NCBI GenBank assembly: GCA_039182715.1
Contig: JBCDBY010000108.1
Coordinates: forward strand, 1-12,958
Reading direction: 5' to 3'
Length of the DNA stretch: 12,958 nucleotides
Origin: JBCDBY01 sp039182715
GTDB lineage: Bacteria; Planctomycetota; PLA2
Under the pieces are notes generated by a model, which worked only from the letters and a program-made list of their open reading frames with translations, was not told where the DNA came from and did not search any database. Positions 1-7,357 of the stretch are shown one piece after another (positions within the stretch are counted from its first letter, which is position 1; the number at the start of each line of letters is the position of its first letter). Both the position numbers and the translations under genes were made by a program.

Positions 1-957
1 GGCGAGGCGGCCCTCGCCGACGCGATCGTGCGCGAGCACTGGGCGCGCTTTCGCAGCGGCGCCATCGAGGGGTTGCCGACCCTGCTCCTGCGCATCCCCG
101 CCGGCATCGTCGGCAGCGACGAGGCACGCCGCGCGCTGTTGCCCGCGCTCGCGTCGGCGGCCGAGACGGGCCGCGTCGAGTTCCTGATCGACCGCGACGA
201 GCTGCCGCCGCTCGCCACGCCCTGGTATCGCGTGCGCGGCCTCGAGACGACCGCCGGCATCGCCGAGCCGGTCGGCGGCGCGGTTGCGCTCGACGTCGCC
301 CGCCTCGCCGAGGAGGGCGGCGACCTCGACGAGGTCACGCTGCTGGAGCGTCTCGAGGGGCTGCTCGAGACCGCGCTCAAGGCGTTGCGCCAGAAGCGCA
401 ACTTCCTCGCGGAGCTTCAGTCGGAGCCGTCCATGCCGCTCTATCGCGTGGCCGGGGGCGCCCGCCCGCTCATGCACGGCGGCGCCGGCGTCGATCTCAT
501 CCACCTCTGCGGCGTTCGCGCCGCGGCGCGCCACCTCGCCGGCAACAACGAGGAGACCGCCCGTCTCGTCGGCCGCCTGCGCTCCTACGCCGGCGTGCGT
601 ATCTCGGAGGAGAGCCGCTCCATGCGCATGCGCGCACTGCTCGCCGCCGACCGCGACGGCGAGGCGCAGCGCCGCTTCGCCGAGCGTCTGGGCGGGACCG
701 AGGAGAGCGTGCCGGATGTCGAGCCCGCCGCGCCGGTCGGCACACTGCTTCCCGAAGAGGTCGCGGCGGTAGTCGAGCCGGTGGAGGACGCGCTCTTGCT
801 GCGCTTCCCGCGGGAGCACGCGCCCGCGCCCGAAGTCCTGCACGACCTGATCGTCGCCCTCGCCGGCGACGGCCGCACCCGCCGCCTTCGCCTCCATCCA
901 TGGCCCGACAGGACCATCCGGAACTGGGCGATTCGCAGTCCGGGCGAAGCCCTATAG
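1..957 (+). CDS. NrdD-like protein (class III ribonucleotide reductase core), 5' truncated by the window
   Basis: The reading frame is open from base 1 to the TAG at 955-957, so the true start lies upstream; the first in-window start codon (GTG at 28) is probably not the real one. The stretch from about position 170 to 420 reads like the middle of anaerobic ribonucleotide reductases: a short 'FLIDRDE' segment, then a 'GGAVALDVARLAEE' segment where NrdD has 'GSVxxxTINLPRLAY', then a helix of the 'LERLEGLLETALKALRQKRNFL' type that matches the NrdD 'ERLDELLELAKESLEIKR' helix. A later 'GVDLIHLCGVRAAARHLAG' sits where NrdD has 'STIGLVGMNEA'. What is missing is notable: no cysteine where I would align the active-site Cys-Cys-Arg-Leu, no C-terminal CxxC pairs, and no Arg-Val-x-Gly-Tyr glycyl-radical motif before the stop. 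I infer a non-catalytic or diverged relative. Family assignment is by eye and moderate; it could be an unrelated hypothetical protein. Confidence 0.5.
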   Translation, partial: GEAALADAIVREHWARFRSGAIEGLPTLLLRIPAGIVGSDEARRALLPALASAAETGRVEFLIDRDELPPLATPWYRVRGLETTAGIAEPVGGAVALDVARLAEEGGDLDEVTLLERLEGLLETALKALRQKRNFLAELQSEPSMPLYRVAGGARPLMHGGAGVDLIHLCGVRAAARHLAGNNEETARLVGRLRSYAGVRISEESRSMRMRALLAADRDGEAQRRFAERLGGTEESVPDVEPAAPVGTLLPEEVAAVVEPVEDALLLRFPREHAPAPEVLHDLIVALAGDGRTRRLRLHPWPDRTIRNWAIRSPGEAL

Positions 958-958
958 T
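953..958 (+). promoter_or_regulatory. Possible -10 element upstream of smc
   Basis: TATAGT overlaps the stop codon of the upstream gene and matches the TATAAT consensus at five of six bases. It sits 48 bp before the smc start. The best -35 I can find is TTCGCA at 932-937, with a short 15-bp spacer, so the promoter is weak as drawn. The alternative is that smc is read through from the upstream gene. Confidence 0.25.
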
Positions 959-1006
959 GATTCCTTCGCTCGGACTCTGGACCGCCGCTCCGCGACGACA
1001 CACTCG

Positions 1007-4000
1007 ATGAAACTGAAGAAACTCACCCTGCACGGCTTCAAGAGCTTTGCGGACAAGACGGAATTCGACTTCCGGGACGGCATCACCGTCATCGTCGGAC
1101 CCAACGGCTGCGGCAAGAGCAACGTCGTCGACGCCATCAAATGGGTTCTCGGCGAGCAGAAGCCGACCAGCCTGCGCGGCAAGGAGATGCTCGACGTCAT
1201 CTTCTCCGGCACCGACCAGCGCAAGTCGCTGGGCTTCGCCGAGGTCGAACTCACCTTCGACAACGCCGACGGCCTGCTGCAGGTCGACTTCGAGGAGGTC
1301 TCGGTTTCGCGCCGGCTCTACCGCAGCGGCGAGAGCGAGTATGCGCTCAACGGCAACCGGGTGCGCCTGCGCGACATCCGCGAGCTGCTGATGGACTCGG
1401 GCGGCGGGCCCGGGGCGCTCACCGTGATGGAGCAGGGCAACATCGACCGCCTGCTGCGCGCCGACCCGCACGAGCGTCGCCTCGTCTTCGAGGAGGCGGC
1501 CGGCATCTCCAAGTACCGCGCGCGGCGCAAGGAGACGCAGCGCAAGCTGGAGCGCACACACGACAACCTCAACCGCCTGCGCGACATCCTGGGCGAGTAC
1601 GAGACGCGGCAGCGCAGCCTCAAGATCCAGGCGGGCAAGGCGCGTCGCTACGCGGAGTTCACCGAGGAGCTGAAGCGCAAGCGGCTGGTCGGCGCGCTCG
1701 CACGCTATCGCGATCTCTTCGCGCGGCAGGACGCGGCGAGCGGCGCGCTCGCATCGATCGCCGAGGGCGAGGGCGGTGCGCGCACGGCGCTCGAGCAGGC
1801 GATGGCCGACACGCAGGGCCAGCGCACGCAGCTCGACGCCCTGCGCGAACAGATCGCGGGCCAGGAGGGCGAGTCGGCGCGCCTGTTCGCCGAAGCTCGC
1901 GCCGATGAGGAGCGCAAGGCCGCGCTCGAGCGCGAGGCGATCCAGCTCGAGCAGCGCGCGGCGACCGCGGAGCGCGAGGGCGATGAAGCGGCGCGCCGGG
2001 CGACTTCGCTCAAGGAGGAACTCGACGCGGTCCGCGCGGAGCTCGAGACGGCCGCGACCGAGGAGGCGCAGCGCGACGAGGTGCTCGCCGCGGCCGACGC
2101 GCTGCTGCGCGAGGCGGAACAGCGCGTCGCGCTGCTGCGCGCCGAGCGTGACGCGCTCGACATGAAGCGCACCGACGCCTTCGCGGCCGAGACCGACGCC
2201 CGCAACGCGGAGATCAAGCTCGAGGCGGAGACGCGCGCCATGCGCGGACGGCTCGACCGTCTCGCGGAGCGGGCGCGCACCAGCGACGTCGAGCTGGCGC
2301 AGCTCCGGCAGGAACACGCCGAATCGCAGCGCCATCTCGACGAGACGCAGGCGCGCGTCGTCGATCTCGAGGCGCAGCACGCCACCGCCGAAGAAGGTGC
2401 GCGCGCCGCGCGCGCCGAACTCGACGCCGCTTCGTCCGACGAGAAGGAGCACGCCGGTCGCGCGGCCGCGCTGAGCGCGCGCGCCGACATGCTCGAAGGG
2501 CTCGTCGAAAAGGGCGAGGGTCTGGACACCGGCACCAAGGCGTTGCTGCAGGCGGCGCGCGAGGGGGCGCTGGACGGCGTGCGCGGCACCGTCGCCGAAC
2601 TCATCGAGGATCCGGGCGGCGAGGCCGAGGCGCTCGATCTCGCCTTCGGGCCGTTGGCCGGTGCGGTGGTGGTCGAGACGACCGACCAGGCGCTCGCCGC
2701 GCTCGACTGGCTGCGCCGCGGCAAACGGGGTCGCGCGGCGCTGCTGCCGCTCGACCGCGTCCAGGATGCCGCGTTGCCGGAGCGCTTCGCGCGCGTGCAG
2801 ACGCCGCTGCCCGGACTGCTCGGTGCGCTGCTGTCGCACACCGTCGTCGTCGACACGATCGACGCGGCGCGCGCCCAGCCGCTCGGCGAGCGCGTGGTCG
2901 TCGTGACCGGCGAGGAGTTCGCGCCCTCCGGCACGATCGTGGGCGGCGTCGGCGCGAGCGGAACGGGTCTGGTCCGTCAGCGCGCCGAGCTCAAGGAAGT
3001 GCGCGCCCAGCTCGACACCGCCGTGCAGGCGCGCGACGTCGCCACGCGCACCGTGGCCGAAGCGCGCGCCCGCGCCCAGAAGTGGGAAGAGGCGCTCGAG
3101 GATCTGCGGCCGCGGCTGCGGCAGGCGCAGACCGAGCGCCGCACGGCCGGCGAGATCTACGCGGCGGCGGAAAAGGCCGCCAGCGCGCGCACCGAGGAGT
3201 TCAACCTCGAGGCCGCCGAGCGCAGCGAGGTCGAAACGTCGCTGACGCAGCAGGAGCAGGAGGTCACGACGGTGCGCACCCGCCGCGAGCAGGCGGAGCT
3301 CACGCGCCGCGAACTCGAGCGCGAGTCGGGCGAGATCGCCGAGCGCATCGAGCGCGCGCAGGAGACGCGCGAGCAGGCGGCCAGCAAGCGCACGGAGGCG
3401 AAGGTCGACGCGGCGCGCTGGAGCGAGAAGGCGGGCGGCCTGCGCGTGCGCGCCGACGACCTGGAGCGCGGCATCGCGAACGCCGCGCGCGAGGCGGAGA
3501 CGCGCGCCGACGAGGTGACGCAGAGTCTCACGCGGCGCCAGGCGTGCCGCGCCGAGGTTGCCACGATTGACGAGCAGTCCGGCACGCGGCAGGCGGCGCT
3601 CGACTCGCTCCAGACGCAGATCGAAGAGCTCAAGACGCGGGCGCGCGCGCTGCAGGAGGAGCTCGACAAGGGCGACCGCCACCTGCGCGAGCTGCGCAGC
3701 ACGCACGAGAAGCTGCGGACCGAGCTGGAGCGACACCGGCTCGAGGAGAACGAGCTGCGGCTGCGCCTCGAAGGGCTCGTCGAGCGGGTGCGCGTCGACT
3801 TCGACCTCGACCTGCCCGCGCTCGCGTCCGAGCCGCGCGAGGAAACCGAGGAAGAGACCGAGCAGGACCCGGAGCAGCTCGAGGCGGAGATCGCCGAGCT
3901 GCAGCAGAAGCTGGAGCGTCTCGGCAACGTCAACCACGCCGCCCTCGAGGAGCTCGAGGCGGTGGAGGAGAAGCTCGACTTCATGCGGCGCGAGGAGGGC

Positions 4001-4558
4001 GACCTCGTCGCGGCGGAAAAGCAGCTCATGGAGACGATCGAGAAGATCGACGAGGAGTGCACGCAGCGCTTCACGGCGACCTTTGAGACGGTCACCGGGC
4101 ACTTCAAGAACACCTTCCGCAAGCTGTTCGGCGGCGGGCGCGCGGAGATCTTCCTCGAGGATCCCGAGGACGTGCTTGGCTCCGGTATCGAGATTCGCGT
4201 GCGGCCCCCGGGCAAGGAGCTGCGCAACATGGCGCTGCTCTCCGGCGGTGAGCGTTCGCTCACGGCGGTTTCGCTGCTCTTCGCGATCTACATGACCAAG
4301 CCGCCGCCGTTCTGCCTGCTCGACGAGGTCGACGCGGCGCTGGATGAGTCGAACACCGTGCGCATGTGCGAGATGGTCAAGGAGTTCAGCACCCACGACG
4401 CCATCCAGGGCCAGTTCGTCATCATCACGCACGCGCGGCCGACGATGACCATCGCGGACACGCTCTACGGCGTCACGATGCCCGAGCCGGGCGTCAGCAA
4501 ACGGGTCGCGGTGCGCTTCGAGGACATCGAAGCGGGGGCCGTCGTCGGGCTGAACTAG
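1007..4558 (+). CDS. smc: Chromosome segregation ATPase SMC, full length
   Basis: This is the bacterial SMC condensin subunit, which dimerises and, with the ScpA/ScpB kleisin complex, organises and separates daughter chromosomes. The 1183-residue length is normal. The N-terminal 'MKLKKLTLHGFKSFADKT' and the Walker A GPNGCGKS (residues 31-38) are canonical. Two long Glu/Arg/Ala-rich coiled-coil arms (about 170-490 and 670-1020) flank a hinge (about 500-655) that ends in the typical GTIVGGVG. The C-terminal head carries the ABC signature LSGGE (1078-1082) and the Walker B segment with D1106 and catalytic E1107 in 'FCLLDEVDAALDES'. All ATPase elements are present, so it should be active. The start is fixed by the conserved N-terminus, although no Shine-Dalgarno sequence precedes it. 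scpA and scpB are not in the window. It lies 49 bp after the NrdD-like gene. Confidence 0.97.
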   Translation: MKLKKLTLHGFKSFADKTEFDFRDGITVIVGPNGCGKSNVVDAIKWVLGEQKPTSLRGKEMLDVIFSGTDQRKSLGFAEVELTFDNADGLLQVDFEEVSVSRRLYRSGESEYALNGNRVRLRDIRELLMDSGGGPGALTVMEQGNIDRLLRADPHERRLVFEEAAGISKYRARRKETQRKLERTHDNLNRLRDILGEYETRQRSLKIQAGKARRYAEFTEELKRKRLVGALARYRDLFARQDAASGALASIAEGEGGARTALEQAMADTQGQRTQLDALREQIAGQEGESARLFAEARADEERKAALEREAIQLEQRAATAEREGDEAARRATSLKEELDAVRAELETAATEEAQRDEVLAAADALLREAEQRVALLRAERDALDMKRTDAFAAETDARNAEIKLEAETRAMRGRLDRLAERARTSDVELAQLRQEHAESQRHLDETQARVVDLEAQHATAEEGARAARAELDAASSDEKEHAGRAAALSARADMLEGLVEKGEGLDTGTKALLQAAREGALDGVRGTVAELIEDPGGEAEALDLAFGPLAGAVVVETTDQALAALDWLRRGKRGRAALLPLDRVQDAALPERFARVQTPLPGLLGALLSHTVVVDTIDAARAQPLGERVVVVTGEEFAPSGTIVGGVGASGTGLVRQRAELKEVRAQLDTAVQARDVATRTVAEARARAQKWEEALEDLRPRLRQAQTERRTAGEIYAAAEKAASARTEEFNLEAAERSEVETSLTQQEQEVTTVRTRREQAELTRRELERESGEIAERIERAQETREQAASKRTEAKVDAARWSEKAGGLRVRADDLERGIANAAREAETRADEVTQSLTRRQACRAEVATIDEQSGTRQAALDSLQTQIEELKTRARALQEELDKGDRHLRELRSTHEKLRTELERHRLEENELRLRLEGLVERVRVDFDLDLPALASEPREETEEETEQDPEQLEAEIAELQQKLERLGNVNHAALEELEAVEEKLDFMRREEGDLVAAEKQLMETIEKIDEECTQRFTATFETVTGHFKNTFRKLFGGGRAEIFLEDPEDVLGSGIEIRVRPPGKELRNMALLSGGERSLTAVSLLFAIYMTKPPPFCLLDEVDAALDESNTVRMCEMVKEFSTHDAIQGQFVIITHARPTMTIADTLYGVTMPEPGVSKRVAVRFEDIEAGAVVGLN

Positions 4559-4567
4559 CAAACGCGT

Positions 4568-4594
4568 GGCATACTCCTCCTTGGGAGGAATGCC
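4568..4594 (+). promoter_or_regulatory. Hairpin enclosing the Shine-Dalgarno sequence of the next gene
   Basis: GGCAT (4568-4572) pairs with ATGCC (4590-4594), and TCCTCC (4575-4580) pairs with GGAGGA (4584-4589); the left arm has a 2-nt AC bulge and the loop is TTG. This gives 11 base pairs ending at the base before the ATG at 4595. The right arm is the strong ribosome-binding sequence of that gene (GGGAGGA, 5 nt before the ATG), so the folded form would hide it. There is no T-run after the stem, which argues against a standard intrinsic terminator for smc. Confidence 0.6.
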
Positions 4595-6010
4595 ATGCGG
4601 TTCTGTGTCGCGACGCTTCTGGTGGTGGGTTCGCTGGCGACGGCGGACGAAGGGAAGTCCGCGGAGACGGCCTACCTACGCGCCTGGTACCAGCTCGAGG
4701 TGGAGGAGGCGCCGGAGTCGGCGGAAGGCGTATTTCGCAAGCTGGCGAAGGACGAGTCGCTCTCCGCCATGCATCGCGCCATGTGCCGGGTCGGAATCGC
4801 GCGGTGTCGCGCCCAGCTGGGCGATCGCGCGGGCGCGTACGTCATCTACCGTTCGCTGCTGCGCACGGCGCGCGACATGCCGGTCGTACGCGCACGCGTC
4901 GAGCGCGATCTGGCGCGCCTCGGTCCGCCGGCGCACGACGGGGAATTCCAGTTCCACTACCGCCAGGGCTTCCAGTTCCGCACCGGGAAGGTCGTCGAGG
5001 TCGATGACGCCGACGTGGTCTTCCGGTCCTGCGCGGGCGGAATCTCGTCGGTCACGTTGCGCGCGCCGGGCGGGATCACCAACCTGCGCCGCGTGCTTGG
5101 ACGCGAGAAGTCGGGGCTGCCGCCCGAGCTGCTGTTCGGGCGCGTCGCGGCCGTGGTGCCGAGCCGGCTCGAGCTGCCGCGGGAGTCGAGCGGCGACAGT
5201 CGCGACGCCGAGACCGACGTCTTCATCCTGCGCACGCGCGACGGTGGTTGGGCCAAGCTGGCCATCACCGACCGCAGCGAGGAGGGGGGCTGGACCGAGC
5301 AGATGGTGACCGTGCGCTATCGCTACAACCCCGACCGGCCCCTCTTTGGGCCGCTGCCGGCCGATGCCGCCGATGAGGATGGCGCGGTCATCTTCACCGG
5401 TCCGTTCTCGATGACGCTGGAAGAGACGGCTCGGGAGGAGCAGCGCGCGAAGGAACGCGCGGAGCGCGAGCAGAAGCGCATCAAGCGGCGGCTTCGCGCG
5501 GCGTACGGCGGGGGCAGGATGCCGGTGTGGGAGAGCACCCAGGAGGTCCTGCTGGCCCGCCGGAAGCACGGGGACTACGAGAAGGCGACCTACTCGTTCC
5601 GGTTCGGCACGCGAGACGACGACGAGGAGCGTGTTCGCAACGACTGGGATCTGGAGTTCGGCAATGGGTCGGACGTGTTCATGGTGCGGATGGTCACGGA
5701 CGACCGGTCGAAGATCGAGCGACTGGGCGAGATGGACTGGCGCGAGATCGCCGACAAGTCGAATCTGGACGAGCCGGGCAAGAAGACCGCACGGACGATT
5801 CTCGGCGAGGCCTACCTCATCCACACCGTCGACGACGACACCGACTACTACACGATCGTCCGCGTCGCGGCGCACAAGCCCGGCGACCGTTGTCTGATCG
5901 AATGGGTCTCGTTGCAGGGCAAGGAGCTTCGCAAGTCTCCGGGTCTCGAGCTCGACGACGATCAGGAAGAGAAGCTCATGCACCTGCTGCGTCGCTTGCA
6001 CGATCGGTAG
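4595..6010 (+). CDS. Exported protein of unknown function with N-terminal TPR-like helices
   Basis: I do not recognise a named family. The 471-residue product starts with a short signal peptide (residues 1 to about 17, 'MRFCVATLLVVGSLATA', likely cleavage after Ala17), so it should be exported. Residues about 25-110 are helical with paired Ala/Leu-rich repeats ('AEGVFRKLAK', 'IARCRAQLGDRAGAYVIYRSLL') resembling tetratricopeptide helices. Residues about 117-250 look beta-rich ('FQFRTGKVVEVDDADVVFRS'). A charged Glu/Arg/Lys helix follows (about 273-303), then a C-terminal alpha/beta region ending in a Leu/Arg helix. The start is supported by GGGAGGA five bases before the ATG. It begins 36 bp after smc and ends 24 bp before the methyltransferase, with no obvious functional link to either. 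The hairpin over its ribosome-binding site suggests translational control. Confidence 0.8.
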   Translation: MRFCVATLLVVGSLATADEGKSAETAYLRAWYQLEVEEAPESAEGVFRKLAKDESLSAMHRAMCRVGIARCRAQLGDRAGAYVIYRSLLRTARDMPVVRARVERDLARLGPPAHDGEFQFHYRQGFQFRTGKVVEVDDADVVFRSCAGGISSVTLRAPGGITNLRRVLGREKSGLPPELLFGRVAAVVPSRLELPRESSGDSRDAETDVFILRTRDGGWAKLAITDRSEEGGWTEQMVTVRYRYNPDRPLFGPLPADAADEDGAVIFTGPFSMTLEETAREEQRAKERAEREQKRIKRRLRAAYGGGRMPVWESTQEVLLARRKHGDYEKATYSFRFGTRDDDEERVRNDWDLEFGNGSDVFMVRMVTDDRSKIERLGEMDWREIADKSNLDEPGKKTARTILGEAYLIHTVDDDTDYYTIVRVAAHKPGDRCLIEWVSLQGKELRKSPGLELDDDQEEKLMHLLRRLHDR

Positions 6011-6020
6011 GCGGATCGCC

Positions 6021-6026
6021 TATGCT
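6021..6026 (+). promoter_or_regulatory. -10-like element close to the methyltransferase start
   Basis: TATGCT (four of six matches to TATAAT) ends 8 nt before the ATG at 6035. Used as a -10 box it would place the transcription start at or next to the ATG, giving a leaderless or nearly leaderless mRNA, which fits the absence of a Shine-Dalgarno sequence. The nearest -35 candidate, TTGCAC at 5996-6001, has a long 19-bp spacer. A small perfect stem AGGCG-GAT-CGCCT (6009-6021) covers the preceding stop codon. Confidence 0.3.
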
Positions 6027-6034
6027 CCGGGGCT

Positions 6035-7243
6035 ATGTGCCCTTGGAAGGTCGGAGACGAAATCACGGTCACGCCGGACGCGCTGGGCAAGCGCGGCGAT
6101 TCGACGGCGACCGTCGATGGCTGGCGGCTGCGGATTCGCGGCGGGGTGCCGGGCGAGGCGGCGCGCGTCCGCATCCGGCACGTCAGCAAGGGCGGGCCGG
6201 TCGCCGAGGCCGACTTCGTCGGCACGGACGCACCCTCGCCGCTTCGGCGCGAGGTGGTCTGCCCGATCCACGACCGATGCGGCGGCTGCGGCCTGCAGCA
6301 TCTCGACGCGTTCGATCGCAAGGTCGAGCAGGCTCGCCAGGCGCTCTCCGGCGAGTGGGGCGAGCCGATTCGCTCCCCGCGGGAGTACGGCTACCGGACG
6401 AAGACCTTTCTGCTCTCACACGGCGGCCGTTTCGGCGCGCGTCCGCCGCGCGGGTCGCAGCTCGTCGACACGGCGGGGTGCGCGGTGCTGCGGCCGGAGG
6501 TGGAGGCGGCCTGCGCCACCGTGCGCGAGCGACTCGACCCCCGCGCCGTACGCACCGTGATGGTGCGCGGGAATCGGGCGGGCCAGGTGCAGGTCACGCT
6601 CGTCCATCGCGGGCCCGCGCCGACGTTCGATCTGCCGTTCGAGACGATCTTCACGCAGCGCCACGACGACGACTCCAACCGCATCTGCTCGACGGAACGG
6701 GAAAAGCTGCGGCGCGGCTCCGGGGCGATCGAGGAGACGTGGGCCGGCGGGTTGCGCACGCGCATTCCGCCGACGGCGTTCGTGCAGGGCAATCCCGACG
6801 TCGCGGAAGCGCTCTATCGCGCCGCGGCCGATGCGGTGGTGGGGGAGCGCGTCACCGAGTTCTACTGCGGCTCCGGCGTGGCCGGGCTGATGACCGGGTT
6901 GCCGCTGCTCGGCATCGACAAGTCGCCGGGCGCGGTCGCCATCGCGCGCGAGAACGCGCGTCGCAACGGCGCCTTCGACCGCTGCCGCTTCGAGGCGATG
7001 GCGGCCGAGGACTACGACGGCCCGATCGGCGACACCGTCCTCGTGAACCCGCCCCGCGCGGGCTGCCACGAGTCGGTCCTCGAGCGCATCCGCGGCGCAG
7101 CCCGGGTGGTCTACCTCTCCTGTAACCCCGTCACGCTCGCCCGCGACATCGACCGCCTTGGTTACCGCGTCGAGTCGCTCCGCGCCGCCGACATGCTCCC
7201 GCAGACGCCGCACCTCGAGGTGCTTGCCGTTCTCTCTCCGTGA
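6035..7243 (+). CDS. TrmA/RlmD-family RNA (uracil-C5) methyltransferase
   Basis: The enzyme transfers a methyl group from S-adenosylmethionine to C5 of a uridine in rRNA or tRNA. The N-terminal about 60 residues look like a TRAM RNA-binding domain. Cys76, Cys82 and Cys85 (CPIHDRCGGCGLQH) with Cys149 (DTAGC) have the spacing of the RlmD [4Fe-4S] ligands. The SAM-binding loop is EFYCGSG (275-281), with acidic D295 after the next strand. Motif IV reads NPPRAG (338-343). The catalytic nucleophile is Cys363 in 'LSCNP', and the general base is Glu395 in 'TPHLEVLAVL'. All catalytic parts are present in 402 residues, slightly shorter than E. coli RlmD. The TRAM and Fe-S parts favour an RlmD-like role on 23S rRNA, but the target base cannot be read from sequence. 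No Shine-Dalgarno sequence precedes the ATG. Confidence 0.93.
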   Translation: MCPWKVGDEITVTPDALGKRGDSTATVDGWRLRIRGGVPGEAARVRIRHVSKGGPVAEADFVGTDAPSPLRREVVCPIHDRCGGCGLQHLDAFDRKVEQARQALSGEWGEPIRSPREYGYRTKTFLLSHGGRFGARPPRGSQLVDTAGCAVLRPEVEAACATVRERLDPRAVRTVMVRGNRAGQVQVTLVHRGPAPTFDLPFETIFTQRHDDDSNRICSTEREKLRRGSGAIEETWAGGLRTRIPPTAFVQGNPDVAEALYRAAADAVVGERVTEFYCGSGVAGLMTGLPLLGIDKSPGAVAIARENARRNGAFDRCRFEAMAAEDYDGPIGDTVLVNPPRAGCHESVLERIRGAARVVYLSCNPVTLARDIDRLGYRVESLRAADMLPQTPHLEVLAVLSP

Positions 7244-7254
7244 GCCCCGTCCGA

Positions 7255-7274
7255 CTGCGGCACCGATGCCGCAG
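7255..7274. terminator. Hairpin between convergent genes, possible bidirectional terminator
   Basis: CTGCGGC (7255-7261) and GCCGCAG (7268-7274) form a perfect 7-bp stem with a 6-nt loop. It lies 11 bp after the stop of the methyltransferase gene and about 83 bp after the stop of the opposing kinase gene. Neither side has a T-run, so any termination would be weak or factor-assisted. The remaining bases to 7357 show only a weak 5-bp CGTAA/TTACG dyad (7283-7287 and 7307-7311). Confidence 0.4.
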
Positions 7275-7357
7275 CTGGGCGTCGTAACCGCCTGCACAAC
7301 AGTCGTTTACGGCTGCGCCGGGCAAGAGTGGTTCGTCAGAGAGGCAACTCGGGGAGG

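Noticed and set aside
1141..1908. Plus-strand alternative frame inside smc
   Set aside because: The Arg/Ala/Gly-rich translation is typical of an off-frame reading of GC-rich coding DNA; the smc frame is well conserved across it.
497..4561. A 1354-codon open frame on the minus strand, antisense to the NrdD-like gene and smc
   Set aside because: The product is low-complexity (Leu/Arg/Ala/Glu/Val-rich) with no recognisable domain. Its openness follows from the high-GC codon use and the Glu/Arg/Ala-rich coiled coils of smc on the other strand.
4568..4594. Reading the hairpin as an intrinsic terminator of smc
   Set aside because: There is no T-run after the stem, and the right arm is a well-placed Shine-Dalgarno sequence, so translational control explains it better; partial termination is not excluded.
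5527..7125. A 532-codon plus-strand frame spanning the end of the exported protein and the methyltransferase
   Set aside because: It has no domain and conflicts with two well-supported genes.
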